NCBI RefSeq assembly: GCF_014841565.1
Contig: NZ_JACYUD010000002.1
Coordinates: 166,628-230,627 of the forward strand
Source: Rhizobium sp. CFBP 8762
GTDB taxonomy: Bacteria > Pseudomonadota > Alphaproteobacteria > Rhizobiales > Rhizobiaceae
Reading direction: 5' to 3'
Length of the DNA stretch: 64,000 nucleotides
Below the pieces are notes generated by a model that saw only the letters and a program-made list of their open reading frames with translations, searched no databases and was not told where the DNA came from. A program made the position numbers and the translations under genes. Each line of letters starts with the position of its first letter. Position 1 is the stretch's first letter. Shown one piece after another: positions 54,158 through 63,627 of the stretch.

Positions 54158-55675
54158 CTACGCGCTCAATTGTGTCAGCTGGTTTGCTCCCGTTGCCAGC
54201 ATAACGATGTCGTCTTCATTCATTCGCTCGCCCGCAACCTCCCCGGCAATCTCACCGTTGCGCATGACGATGATGCGGTCGCATATGCCAATCAGTTCCG
54301 GCATCTCCGATGATATGACAATGACCGATTTTCCCGAGTGCGCAAGTTCTGCAATAAAACGATAAATCTGCTCCTTGGTGCCGATATCAATGCCACGCGT
54401 TGGCTCGTCGATGACGACAATATCGGGCTGTAAAAGCATCATCTTTGCCAGCAGCAATTTCTGCTGGTTTCCGCCGGATAACTGTCCGGCATTCATCTCA
54501 CGATTGCCCGTGCGAATATCGAAATCGGTAAAAGCCTGGTCCAGCGCCTGCTTTTCGTGGGACTTATCGATGAGAAACCCACGCACAAAACGGTTAAGAC
54601 CGGCAAGTGTCAGGTTGATGGTAAGGTTCTGGCCGAGAAGCAGGCCTTTGCCCTTCCGGTCCTCACTCAGATACACAATGCCCGCAGCCATGCTGTCCTT
54701 CACGCTGCGGAAATGAACGGGCCGGCCATGCAACGTTACGGACGCGCTCGCGCTACGCAGGCCCAGCACACCTTCCATCAGCTCCGTGCGCCCTGCGCCC
54801 ACCAGTCCGCCAAACCCGAGGATCTCCGCGCGCCGTAAGGCAAAAGAAGCGTCGCGCACATAGCCGGGGACCGAGGCATTCTTGACGTCCAGAACGATAT
54901 CCTGCTCTGCGGTCTGCGCACGGTCGGGATAAAGCTTGTTGACATCACGCCCCACCATCAGGCGGGCCATGTCCCCCGCATCCAGTTCGCTGGCGTCATA
55001 GGTGCCAACCCGTCGGCCGTCCCGCAACACCGTCACCCGGTCGGCAATGGTTTTGACCTCCGGAAGGCGGTGGGAAATGTAGAGAACAGCCGCACCCTTG
55101 TCGCGAATGCCTGCAATAACTTTGAGCAACGCATCCGTTTCCGTGGTCGTCAGCGATGCCGTCGGCTCGTCGAAGATCACCACGCTGTGTGGCACGGCCA
55201 GAGCCCGTGCTATCTGCACAAGCTGGCGCTGGGCAATCGACAGGCGGTTGACGACAGTGTTGGGATCAATATCCGCGCCAAGCCCAAGCACGGCCTCATG
55301 CGCCTTCGCCGACATGAACCGATCATCCAGCGTCAGGCCGTTCCGGACTTCACGGCCCAAAAAAATATTTTGCGCCACCGTCAAATCCGGTGCCAGCAGA
55401 ATTTCCTGATGGACCAGCACGATGCCCCGGCTCTCCGCATCGACTGGGCCGCGGAAGGTAACCTCCGCGCCGCCCATGGCCAAAGAGCCGCTCGTCGGCG
55501 ACAGGTGCCCGGACAGAATTTTCATGAAGGTGGATTTGCCCGCACCATTCTCGCCGATAATGGCGTGGACTTCACCTGATCGTAGCGACAGATCAATGCC
55601 CTTCAACACCTCCACCGGCCCGAAACTACGGCTGATCTGGCGTGCCTCCAGCAGGGGAACGAGCATGTCGCTCAT
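54158..55675 (-). CDS. Sugar ABC transporter ATP-binding protein (RbsA family, two ATPase domains)
   Basis: 505 residues. First domain: Walker A GENGAGKSTFMKILSG, signature LSIAQRQLVQIAR, Walker B VVIFDEPTASLT. Second domain: degenerate Walker A region GFGGLVGAGRTELME, signature LSGGNQQKLLLAKM, Walker B IVVIDEPTRGIDIG. This is the usual RbsA/MglA layout in which one site is weakened. Overlaps the dehydrogenase stop by ATGA. Confidence 0.94.
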   Translation of the reverse strand: MSDMLVPLLEARQISRSFGPVEVLKGIDLSLRSGEVHAIIGENGAGKSTFMKILSGHLSPTSGSLAMGGAEVTFRGPVDAESRGIVLVHQEILLAPDLTVAQNIFLGREVRNGLTLDDRFMSAKAHEAVLGLGADIDPNTVVNRLSIAQRQLVQIARALAVPHSVVIFDEPTASLTTTETDALLKVIAGIRDKGAAVLYISHRLPEVKTIADRVTVLRDGRRVGTYDASELDAGDMARLMVGRDVNKLYPDRAQTAEQDIVLDVKNASVPGYVRDASFALRRAEILGFGGLVGAGRTELMEGVLGLRSASASVTLHGRPVHFRSVKDSMAAGIVYLSEDRKGKGLLLGQNLTINLTLAGLNRFVRGFLIDKSHEKQALDQAFTDFDIRTGNREMNAGQLSGGNQQKLLLAKMMLLQPDIVVIDEPTRGIDIGTKEQIYRFIAELAHSGKSVIVISSEMPELIGICDRIIVMRNGEIAGEVAGERMNEDDIVMLATGANQLTQLSA

Positions 55676-56847
55676 GGCAGCTTTGTCCAGACATTGCCAT
55701 TTTGCGAGGATGCAACAGCGGCCTCAATGAATTGCATGCCTTTCAAACCATCATAGACGGATGGGAAGGTAACATCCGCCGCTGCCTTGCCGCCCGTGCG
55801 TGCAGCGCGGATAGCAGCCGCAATCTCGCTGTAGATATTGGCAAATCCTTCCAGATACCCTTCAGGATGACCGCCGGGAATGCGGCTCATGCGGCTCGCC
55901 TCGTCCCACGCCCCCGCGCCGCCACGGGTCAAAAGCTGCTTGGGCTCGCCAAAGCGCGTGAACCACAGGTAATTCGGGTCCGCCTGCACCCATTCCAGCC
56001 CGGCCTTGGTGCCAAAAACGCGAAGCTTCAACTGGTTTTCATTGCCCACGGCCACCTGACTCGCCCAGAGATGGCCTTTGGCTCCGCCCTTGAACCGCAA
56101 CAGGATCTGTACGTCGTCATCCAGCAGCCGCCCTTCAACAAACGTCGTGAGGTCCGCCAGAAGCTGGTCCAGTTCCAGCCCCGTGACAAAACTCGCCAGA
56201 TTATAGGCATGGGTGCCGATATCTCCGATGCACCCGCCCGCGCCAGAGCGTTTGGGGTCTGTGCGCCACTCCGCCTGCTTGCTACCGGAGGCTTCCGCCC
56301 TGGTTGCCAGCCAGTCCTGCGGGTACTCCACCTGTACCACACGAATGTCGCCCAACTCGCCCTGATCGACCATGGCCTTGGCCTGCCGGATCATGGGATA
56401 GCCGGTATAGTTGTGTGTGAGGGCGAAAATCTTTCCGGATTGCTCTGCGAGAGACACCAGTTCGCGGGCTTCCTCCACCGTCGTCGTGATCGGCTTATCG
56501 CAGATGACATGAATGCCCGCGTTCAAAAACGCTTTTGCAGCAGGTGCGTGCATGTGGTTGGGCGTTACAATCGACACCGCCTCAATACCATCCGGTCGCG
56601 CGGCTTCGGCCTTTGCCATCTCCTCAAACGAGGCGTAGCTGCGATCCGCCGCGATACCAAGATCAGCGGCAGATGCCATGGCGCGTTCAGGGTCTGACGA
56701 TAAAGCGCCCGCGACCAGATCGTACTGATCATCCAGACGCGCTGCTATACGGTGGACGGCGCCGATAAAGGCCCCTTGTCCGCCGCCAACCATGCCAAGG
56801 CGTATTTTGCCGGATGCTGTCGTCTGCTTGCTGCCTTCAATCGTCAT
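55672..56847 (-). CDS. Gfo/Idh/MocA family oxidoreductase
   Basis: 391 residues. IRLGMVGGGQGAFIGAVHRIA is the Rossmann start, HVICDKPITTTVEEA the EKP-like motif (here DKP), and GGCIGDIGTHAYNLASFV holds the active-site Asp and His. Family members of this length act on inositols, glucose or 1,5-anhydro sugars. Between the isomerase and the ATPase genes, so it oxidises the transported sugar or its isomer. AGGAAG precedes the ATG. Confidence 0.9.
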   Translation of the reverse strand: MTIEGSKQTTASGKIRLGMVGGGQGAFIGAVHRIAARLDDQYDLVAGALSSDPERAMASAADLGIAADRSYASFEEMAKAEAARPDGIEAVSIVTPNHMHAPAAKAFLNAGIHVICDKPITTTVEEARELVSLAEQSGKIFALTHNYTGYPMIRQAKAMVDQGELGDIRVVQVEYPQDWLATRAEASGSKQAEWRTDPKRSGAGGCIGDIGTHAYNLASFVTGLELDQLLADLTTFVEGRLLDDDVQILLRFKGGAKGHLWASQVAVGNENQLKLRVFGTKAGLEWVQADPNYLWFTRFGEPKQLLTRGGAGAWDEASRMSRIPGGHPEGYLEGFANIYSEIAAAIRAARTGGKAAADVTFPSVYDGLKGMQFIEAAVASSQNGNVWTKLP

Positions 56848-56903
56848 GCTATCTTCCTGATCACAATAGAGTCATGGAGCTGGGGTTATGCAGCCGCAGA
56901 TGC

Positions 56904-57959
56904 TCAGGATAGACCAAGCATCTTTCGGTTGGCCGCGTCATCGGTGCCAGCACCGGCGAAATCGTCAAACGCGTGTTCCGTCACACGAATGATATGCGCG
57001 TCGATGAAGGCCGCACCTTCTCGCGCACCGTCTTCCGGATGCTTCAATGCGCATTCCCATTCCAGCACAGCCCAACTATCGTAATCATAGGCCGTCAACT
57101 TCGAGAAGATTGCGCTGAAATCCACCTGCCCATCACCCAGCGAACGGAAGCGCCCCGCACGATCCACCCAGTTCTGGAACCCACCGTAAACGCCCTGCCG
57201 GCCCGTGGGATTGAACTCCGCATCCTTGACGTGAAACGCTTTAATCCGCTCATGGTAAATATCGATGTAATCAAGATAATCGAGCTGTTGCAGCACGAAA
57301 TGGGACGGATCATACAGCAGGTTGGCCCGCTTGTGATTGCCGACACGCTGCAGAAACATCTCGTAGGAAATGCCGTCATGCAGATCTTCACCCGGGTGAA
57401 TTTCATAGCAGATATCGACGCCGTTCTCTTCCGCTTCATTCAACAGCGGGTGCCAGCGCTTGGCAAGCTCATCGAAGGCGGCCTCGACGAGGCCGGCTGG
57501 GCGCTGCGGCCACGGGTAGACGTAGGGCCATGCCAGAGCGCCGGAAAATGTCGCATGGGCATGAAGCCCAAGATGGCGTGAGGCGCGCAGCGCGCGCTTG
57601 ACCTGATCGACTGCCCATTCCTGTCGCGCAGCCGGGTTGCCTCTCACCTCCGGTGCCGCAAATCCATCAAATGCCGCGTCATAGGCCGGATGAACGGCAA
57701 CGAGCTGCCCTTGCAAATGCGTGGAAAGCTCGGTGATCTCCAGCCCGTGGGCCTTTGCTGTTCCGGCAATTTCATCGCAATAATCGCGGCTTTCGGATGC
57801 TTTCGTCAGATCAAACAGGCGTAAATCCCATGTCGGAATCTGAACGCCTTTATAGCCGAGAGACGCTGCCCAGGCGCAGATGGAATCGAACGAATTGAAT
57901 GGTTCGGCATCGCCCGCGAACTGTGCGAGAAAGATACCTGGTCCCTTGATGGTCTTCAT
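56904..57959 (-). CDS. Sugar phosphate isomerase/epimerase family (xylose isomerase-like TIM barrel)
   Basis: 351 residues. AP endonuclease 2/xylose isomerase-like barrel: FLAQFAGDAEPFNSFDSICAWAASLGYKGVQIPTWD-type start, VDICYEIHPGEDLHDG, LLYDPSHFVLQQLDYLDYI, IKAFHVKDAEF and WAVLEWECALK carry the Glu/His/Asp metal ligands. It probably interconverts a keto sugar or inositol derivative with the neighbouring dehydrogenase. GGAGG precedes the ATG at 57959. First gene of the operon. Confidence 0.88.
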   Translation of the reverse strand: MKTIKGPGIFLAQFAGDAEPFNSFDSICAWAASLGYKGVQIPTWDLRLFDLTKASESRDYCDEIAGTAKAHGLEITELSTHLQGQLVAVHPAYDAAFDGFAAPEVRGNPAARQEWAVDQVKRALRASRHLGLHAHATFSGALAWPYVYPWPQRPAGLVEAAFDELAKRWHPLLNEAEENGVDICYEIHPGEDLHDGISYEMFLQRVGNHKRANLLYDPSHFVLQQLDYLDYIDIYHERIKAFHVKDAEFNPTGRQGVYGGFQNWVDRAGRFRSLGDGQVDFSAIFSKLTAYDYDSWAVLEWECALKHPEDGAREGAAFIDAHIIRVTEHAFDDFAGAGTDDAANRKMLGLS

Positions 57960-57980
57960 GCTGTCCTCCGGTCCCATCCT

Positions 57981-57996
57981 GCCAGCGGACGCTGGC
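57981..57996. promoter_or_regulatory. Candidate operator upstream of sugar isomerase gene
   Basis: GCCAGCG-GA-CGCTGGC, a perfect 7-bp inverted repeat 22 bp upstream of the isomerase ATG. Size and place suit a LacI- or similar-type repressor site, but no regulator gene is adjacent. Confidence 0.35.
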
Positions 57997-58235
57997 CGTC
58001 AATACCCTGTAACCAGCGCGGCAAGCATGCTGGCTTAGTCCTCCAGCGATCAAGCTAGCGGCGAACGCTGAGGTACGCAACTCATTTTGTAAACAAAACC
58101 GGTACTTAAAATTTTCATCGTAAAACATCGGTATCAAGGCGATGCCAGACGCGCGTGATTCAAGAGTCATATCTGCACTGTCACGGTATTAGACCGGGAT
58201 AATTTTGCGGTGCGGCGAAAAACCTCATTCCACAT

Positions 58236-58249
58236 TTGATAATTATCTA
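58236..58249. promoter_or_regulatory. FNR/FixK-like box upstream of cyoA
   Basis: TTGATAATTATCTA differs from the TTGAT-N4-ATCAA consensus at one position. It lies 45 bp before the cyoA ATG, a position where binding would more likely repress than activate. Confidence 0.4.
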
Positions 58250-58293
58250 TTAGTTGCAGGTGTCTCGCAACAAATCGAGTGCTCAAAGTGCGT

Positions 58294-59565
58294 ATGCCAT
58301 CAAAATTGACTGCCCTGATTCTGCTCCCCCTCCTGTCCGTTCTCGCGGGCTGTAACTGGGTTGTGATGCAGCCTTCCGGCGATATCGCTGTGCAGCAACG
58401 GGACCTGATCGTCGTGTCCACGCTGCTGATGCTCGTTATCGTGCTGCCAGTGTTTCTTCTCATCCTGTTTTTCGCCTGGCGGTATCGCGCTACCAATGAA
58501 AAAGCAAAGTATGATGCCGACTGGCACCATTCGACGCGTCTAGAAGTCGTGATCTGGTCTGCGCCGCTGGCGATTATTATTGTGCTTGGCAGCATCACCT
58601 GGATTGCAACGCACAAGCTTGATCCATACCGGCCGCTGGACCGTATCGATGCCGAGCGCCCGGTGAGCGATGACGTGAAACCATTGAATGTCGAGGTTGT
58701 TGCGCTCGATTGGAAGTGGATGTTCGTGTATCCCGATTATGGCATTGCGACGATCAACGAGATGGCTGCACCGGTTGATGTGCCAATCAACTTCAAAATA
58801 ACGTCATCTTCCATCATGAACTCGTTCTACGTTCCAGCTCTCGCTGGCCAGATTTATGCGATGCCGGGAATGCAGACCAAGCTGCATGCCGTGATCAACA
58901 AAGAAGGCGTGTTCGACGGTTTCTCCGCAAACTACAGCGGCGATGGCTTCTCCCACATGCGCTTCAAGTTCCACGGCGTGAGCAACGAAGGTTTCGAGCA
59001 GTGGGTGGCAAAGGTCAAGGCGAGCGACGTGACGCTCGGACGTGATGAATATCGTGTTCTGGAAAGGCCCAGCGAGAAAGAGCCTGTGCGCTATTTCAGC
59101 AGCGTAGAGCCAAATCTGTTTGATGCCGTCGTCAACCTCTGTGTCGATCCTTCCAAGATGTGCATGAAGGACATGATGCACATCGACATGATGGGCGGCG
59201 GCGGCACGGAGAGCGCCGAAAACATCAAGAAGCTGGAATATGATAACCGCCATGCGCAGGGAGGCGAAGACGCGCCGGGCGCAACATACCCGGCGACCGA
59301 GCGCCCCGCCCGTGGCGAAGCCGATCAGGGCCAGGAGCCGAAGGCTTTGACGCCCGGTGCTGGCGAACCGCAAGACAAGATCGATGGCACATCGGAGCAT
59401 CAGGGACATTCCATGGACAACATGGATATGAACGGCTCCGGCGGCCACGAGGGTCATGGCACCCAGGATAGCAAGACTGATCCCCAAACGGGGGATGGCG
59501 AAGTAACGCCTCAGGTGGACCAGAATGGTCCTGCTCCGGCGCAGCTCAATAACAATAAGAACTAG
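58294..59565 (+). CDS. cyoA: Cytochrome bo3 ubiquinol oxidase subunit II
   Basis: 423 residues. Lipoprotein signal with lipobox LAGC (Cys20), two membrane helices (about 40-65 and 85-105), then a cupredoxin domain without the CuA ligands ([57 protein letters not shown]). Family members are about 315 residues; this one carries an extra acidic, Gly/His/Met-rich tail of about 115 residues with repeated GHSMDNMDM and GHEGHG. The ATG at 58294 starts the signal peptide; GTG codons at 58279 and 58288 are in frame. Confidence 0.93.
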   Translation: MPSKLTALILLPLLSVLAGCNWVVMQPSGDIAVQQRDLIVVSTLLMLVIVLPVFLLILFFAWRYRATNEKAKYDADWHHSTRLEVVIWSAPLAIIIVLGSITWIATHKLDPYRPLDRIDAERPVSDDVKPLNVEVVALDWKWMFVYPDYGIATINEMAAPVDVPINFKITSSSIMNSFYVPALAGQIYAMPGMQTKLHAVINKEGVFDGFSANYSGDGFSHMRFKFHGVSNEGFEQWVAKVKASDVTLGRDEYRVLERPSEKEPVRYFSSVEPNLFDAVVNLCVDPSKMCMKDMMHIDMMGGGGTESAENIKKLEYDNRHAQGGEDAPGATYPATERPARGEADQGQEPKALTPGAGEPQDKIDGTSEHQGHSMDNMDMNGSGGHEGHGTQDSKTDPQTGDGEVTPQVDQNGPAPAQLNNNKN

Positions 59566-59606
59566 GCCTTCCAGCCAACACTGTAATAACCAGGACAGAG
59601 GCAGTT

Positions 59607-61613
59607 ATGTTTTCAGATCCGGACCTTTTGAAGTTCATCTTCGGACGGCTCACCCTTGGGGCCATCCCGCTCCACGAACCCATTGTTGTCGTAACCGGTA
59701 TCGTGGTTGCGCTCGGCGGCCTGACGCTTGTCGGTGCCCTCACCTATTTCAAGCTCTGGGGCTACCTGTGGCGTGAGTGGTTCACCAGTGTCGATCACAA
59801 GAAGGTCGGCATTATGTACATCATCCTCGCTTTGGTGATGTTGATGCGCGGCTTTGCCGATGCGATCATGATGCGCCTTCAACAGGCGATTTCGTCCGGG
59901 GGGAGCGAAGGGTTTCTGAACGCCCATCACTACGATCAGATTTTCACGGCGCACGGCGTGATCATGATCTTTTTCGTCGCCATGCCGCTTGTGACGGGTA
60001 TGATGAACTTCGTCGTGCCGCTCCAGATCGGTGCGCGTGACGTATCTTTCCCGTTCCTGAACAATTTCAGCTTCTGGATGACCGCAGCTGGCGTGATCCT
60101 CATGAACATGTCGTTGTTCATCGGTGAATTTGCACGCACCGGCTGGCTGGCGTACCCACCATTGTCGGGCGGCGATTACAGCCCGGGCGTGGGTGTCGAT
60201 TATTACATATGGTCACTGCAAGTGGCGGGCGTCGGAACGTTGCTATCGGGTATCAACCTGATTGTGACCATCGTCAAAATGCGCGCTCCCGGCATGACGA
60301 TGATGAAGATGCCGATTTTCTGCTGGACCTCGCTCTGCACCAACATTCTGATCGTTGCGGCCTTCCCAATCCTGACGGCAACGCTGACGCTGCTGTCGCT
60401 CGACCGGTACGTTGGCACGCACTTCTTCACCAATGATCTTGGTGGCAACCCGATGATGTATATCAACCTCATATGGATCTGGGGTCACCCGGAGGTGTAC
60501 ATTCTGATCCTCCCGGCTTTCGGTATCTTCTCGGAAATCGTAGCAACATTCTGCCGCAAGCGCTTGTTTGGCTATAACTCCATGGTTTACGCCACGGTCG
60601 TTATCACCATCCTGTCCTATCTCGTGTGGTTGCACCACTTCTTCACCATGGGCTCTGGCGCCAGCGTCAACTCGTTCTTCGGTATCACCACGATGATTAT
60701 TTCGATCCCGACAGGGGCCAAGATATTCAACTGGCTGTTTACGATGTACAAGGGCCGCATCAAGTTCGATGTGCCGATGTTGTGGACCATGGGCTTTATG
60801 GTCACCTTCATCTTTGGCGGCATGACCGGCGTTCTGCTGGCCGTTCCTCCGGCAGACTTCGTGCTGCACAACAGTCTGTTCCTCATCGCGCACTTCCACC
60901 ATGTTATCATTGGCGGCGTCGTGTTCGGTATGTTTGCAGGCATGACCTACTGGTTCCCGAAGGCGTTCGGCTTCAAGCTTGATCCCTTCTGGGGCAAGAT
61001 GTCCTTCTGGTTCTGGATCGTCGGTTTCCACTTCGCCTTTATCCCGCTTTACTTCTTGGGGTTGATGGGTGTTACCCGCCGTCTGAGCCAGTTTGAAGAC
61101 ACGTCGATGCAGATCTACTTCATCACGGCTGCCTTCGGTGCGTTCCTGATCTTCCTCGGCATCCTGTCGTTCATCATTCAGGTGGCCGTGTCGATCCTGC
61201 GTCGCGATCAGTTGCGCGATACAACGGGCGATCCTTGGGACGGGCGTACATTGGAGTGGTCGACGTCGTCGCCACCGCCTGCCTACAACTTCGCGTTCTC
61301 TCCCAACATCCATGAGCTGGATAGCTGGAACGACATGAAGAAGCGCGCCTATGAACGGCCGGTGAAGGGCTTCCGTCCCATCCACATGCCAAAGAATACC
61401 GGCACCGGCGTCATTCTTTCCGCCCTGAGTGTGGTGATGTGCTTCGGCCTGATCTGGTACATGTGGTGGATGGCCGCGCTTGGTGCCGCTGCAATTCTGA
61501 TCGTATCGATTGCGCACACCTTCAACTACGACCAGGACTTTTACATTCCTGAGGAAGAGGTTGTGCGTACGGAAGACAAGCGCACCGCCCTTCTGGCAAA
61601 GCAGGTAGCATAA
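59607..61613 (+). CDS. cyoB: Cytochrome bo3 ubiquinol oxidase subunit I
   Basis: 668 residues, haem-copper oxidase subunit I with about 15 membrane helices. [15 protein letters not shown] carries a haem ligand His, [15 protein letters not shown] the CuB His and cross-linked Tyr, [11 protein letters not shown] the other two CuB His, and [16 protein letters not shown] the haem His pair. It oxidises ubiquinol, reduces O2 and pumps protons in the inner membrane. 41 bp after cyoA. Confidence 0.97.
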   Translation: MFSDPDLLKFIFGRLTLGAIPLHEPIVVVTGIVVALGGLTLVGALTYFKLWGYLWREWFTSVDHKKVGIMYIILALVMLMRGFADAIMMRLQQAISSGGSEGFLNAHHYDQIFTAHGVIMIFFVAMPLVTGMMNFVVPLQIGARDVSFPFLNNFSFWMTAAGVILMNMSLFIGEFARTGWLAYPPLSGGDYSPGVGVDYYIWSLQVAGVGTLLSGINLIVTIVKMRAPGMTMMKMPIFCWTSLCTNILIVAAFPILTATLTLLSLDRYVGTHFFTNDLGGNPMMYINLIWIWGHPEVYILILPAFGIFSEIVATFCRKRLFGYNSMVYATVVITILSYLVWLHHFFTMGSGASVNSFFGITTMIISIPTGAKIFNWLFTMYKGRIKFDVPMLWTMGFMVTFIFGGMTGVLLAVPPADFVLHNSLFLIAHFHHVIIGGVVFGMFAGMTYWFPKAFGFKLDPFWGKMSFWFWIVGFHFAFIPLYFLGLMGVTRRLSQFEDTSMQIYFITAAFGAFLIFLGILSFIIQVAVSILRRDQLRDTTGDPWDGRTLEWSTSSPPPAYNFAFSPNIHELDSWNDMKKRAYERPVKGFRPIHMPKNTGTGVILSALSVVMCFGLIWYMWWMAALGAAAILIVSIAHTFNYDQDFYIPEEEVVRTEDKRTALLAKQVA

Positions 61614-61614
61614 A

Positions 61615-62274
61615 ATGTCAAACTCGACTGCACCAAGCGCCAATACGAGTGAAGCTGTCCGCTTCTACATAGAAGAGGACGAGCACGCTCACGCCAGTGA
61701 TGGCCATGATGATGGCCATGATGGCGGTACGGCACTCGGCTTCTGGATTTACCTGATGAGCGATTGCCTCATCTTTGCGATCCTGTTTGCCACCTATGCT
61801 GTTATCGGGCGCAATTATGCGGCTGGCCCCTCGCCAGCCGACCTTTTCGATCTTCGGCTGATCCTCGTTTCGACCTTCATGCTGTTGTTCTCGTCCATCA
61901 CCTATGGCTTTTCCATGCTGGCGATGGAAAAGAACAATCTCAAGGGAACCATGGTCTGGCTTGCGGCCACATTCCTGTTTGGCGCTGCATTCCTTTGTTT
62001 GGAATTCTACGAGTTCTATCACCTGTTCCACGAAGGTGCGACGCCGCAGCGCAGCGGCTTCCTGTCAGCCTTCTTCGCACTGGTGGGCACTCACGGATTG
62101 CACGTTGCATTCGGCCTGATCTGGATGGCCGTGTTGATGGCTCAGCTCAAGATGCGGGGCCTGATCGGTGCGAACAAGCGCCGCCTGATGTGTCTGAGCA
62201 TGTTCTGGCACTTCCTCGACGTTATCTGGATCGGTGTATTTTCGGTCGTCTACCTTATGGGAGTTATCGGATGA
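61615..62274 (+). CDS. cyoC: Cytochrome bo3 ubiquinol oxidase subunit III
   Basis: 219 residues with five membrane helices. A soluble His-rich N-terminus ([15 protein letters not shown]) precedes [33 protein letters not shown] and [18 protein letters not shown] are conserved in CyoC. The ATG lies 1 bp after the cyoB stop. Confidence 0.95.
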   Translation: MSNSTAPSANTSEAVRFYIEEDEHAHASDGHDDGHDGGTALGFWIYLMSDCLIFAILFATYAVIGRNYAAGPSPADLFDLRLILVSTFMLLFSSITYGFSMLAMEKNNLKGTMVWLAATFLFGAAFLCLEFYEFYHLFHEGATPQRSGFLSAFFALVGTHGLHVAFGLIWMAVLMAQLKMRGLIGANKRRLMCLSMFWHFLDVIWIGVFSVVYLMGVIG

Positions 62275-62684
62275 GTTCCGAAGCACACAGCAACGTCCAT
62301 GAAGGACCGTACGACCAGAAACATCAGCGGCATGACGATGGCCATGGTCATGCCGGTCACGGCACCATGAAAAGCTACGTGATCGGGTTTGTACTGTCGG
62401 TTATCCTCACAGTCATCCCGTTCTGGCTGGTGCTGGGAGACGTGCTCACCAGCAAGCAGGCAACTGTGTTTGCGATCATGATTCTGGGTGTGGTGCAGAT
62501 CGTCGTGCACATGATCTACTTCCTGCACATGAACACAAAATCGGAAGGTGGATGGACCATGATGGCGCTGATCTTTACGGTCGTCATCATTGCCATTTCG
62601 CTGATTGGTTCGCTGTGGGTCATGTATCACCTGAATACGAACATGATGCCGATGTCTCCTGAGATGATGCGTAACGTTCCATGA
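62271..62684 (+). CDS. cyoD: Cytochrome bo3 ubiquinol oxidase subunit IV
   Basis: 137 residues, three membrane helices, DUF/COX4 pro type. A hydrophilic His-rich N-terminus ([14 protein letters not shown]) precedes [34 protein letters not shown] is the family motif. Overlaps cyoC by ATGA. It stabilises the CuB site during assembly in E. coli. Confidence 0.94.
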   Translation: MSSEAHSNVHEGPYDQKHQRHDDGHGHAGHGTMKSYVIGFVLSVILTVIPFWLVLGDVLTSKQATVFAIMILGVVQIVVHMIYFLHMNTKSEGGWTMMALIFTVVIIAISLIGSLWVMYHLNTNMMPMSPEMMRNVP

Positions 62685-62745
62685 TGGCAAAGCCGTTGCA
62701 CGGCAACGTGCATTGGTGTTCAAACCGACGCAAAGACATTGTTTT

Positions 62746-63513
62746 ATGAACGAGCCAACGGGTTCTGATTTGGATGGTGACAAGCCAACGACGCGACGCG
62801 GGCTTGTCACCTTCACGTTTTGCATTGGGTTCGTGGTTGCAGTGGTAACCTGCCTTGGTATCTGGCAGGTCCAGCGCCTGTCCTGGAAGCTCGATTTGAT
62901 CGAAAGGGTGGACGCGCGAGTCGCTGCCCCTGCTGTGGCCGCACCACCGCCCAACGAGTGGAACGCGATCAATGCCGCCGATTCCGAATATCGGCACGTA
63001 CGCTTAACCGGCACATTCCTGCACGACAAGGAAGCACAGGTCTACGCATTGACTGAACGAGGCGCAGGTTTCTGGGTGATGACGCCGTTGCAACGTGATG
63101 ATGGAACGGTTGTTTTTATAAATCGCGGTTTCGTGCCCACCGATAGTCGCGACCCGGCCATACGGCCGGAAGGCAACGTGACGGGTGAGCAAACCATCAC
63201 CGGCCTTTTGCGCTTGCCGGAAACAGGCGGCCTGTTTCTGCGCAAGAACAATCCCGGTGACGACCGTTGGTATATGCGAAACCCCGTTGAGCTTGCCGAG
63301 GCACGCGGCATCGGTAACGTAGCACCGTATTTTGTCGACGCCGATGACGCGCCAAACCCCGGTGGCCTTCCGATTGGCGGCATGACGCGAATCGTCTTTA
63401 CCAACAATCATCTGGTCTACGCTATAACGTGGTTTGCCTTGGCGATTATGGGCACCGCGTTTATCATCTATGTCTGGCGTTCCGAACGCAAACGGCGCGG
63501 ACCATCATCATAA
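62746..63513 (+). CDS. SURF1 family cytochrome oxidase biogenesis protein
   Basis: 255 residues. One membrane helix near each end (about 25-45 and 225-245) with a periplasmic domain between. LGIWQVQRLSWKLDLIERVDAR and AGFWVMTPLQRDDGTVVFINRGFVP are SURF1 signatures. SURF1 helps haem insertion into haem-copper oxidases; next to cyoD it likely serves the bo3 oxidase. The ATG at 62746 was chosen over a GTG at 62713; both lack a strong ribosome-binding site. Confidence 0.9.
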   Translation: MNEPTGSDLDGDKPTTRRGLVTFTFCIGFVVAVVTCLGIWQVQRLSWKLDLIERVDARVAAPAVAAPPPNEWNAINAADSEYRHVRLTGTFLHDKEAQVYALTERGAGFWVMTPLQRDDGTVVFINRGFVPTDSRDPAIRPEGNVTGEQTITGLLRLPETGGLFLRKNNPGDDRWYMRNPVELAEARGIGNVAPYFVDADDAPNPGGLPIGGMTRIVFTNNHLVYAITWFALAIMGTAFIIYVWRSERKRRGPSS

Positions 63514-63538
63514 CGCCGGCGGGCTATTGAACTAATCC

Positions 63539-63569
63539 CCCGCTCATGACTTAATAGTCATATAGCGGG
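63539..63569 (+). terminator. Probable terminator after SURF1 gene
   Basis: Hairpin with arms CCCGCT (63539-63544) and AGCGGG (63564-63569) and an inner ATGACT/AGTCAT stem, followed by a pyrimidine-rich CTTCTTCCCC. The tail has few T residues, so termination may be partial. Confidence 0.45.
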
Positions 63570-63627
63570 CTTCTTCCCCACAATCGTGCCCGGAAGAGGC
63601 CGCGAGACTGGTTACAGGGGGAAGAGC

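Larger units (their letters stand above)
57960..58293. promoter_or_regulatory. Divergent intergenic region between sugar operon and cyo operon
   Basis: 334 bp without a supported gene. It becomes AT-rich from about 58080. It should hold promoters for both operons. Two candidate regulatory dyads are listed separately (57981-57996 and 58236-58249). Confidence 0.5.

Noticed and set aside
60243-61643. Long open frame (about 466 codons) on the minus strand opposite cyoB
   Set aside because: The protein is rich in His, Arg, Gln and Asp with no domain motif, and it mirrors the strongly conserved cyoB. It is an antisense artefact of GC-rich codon bias.
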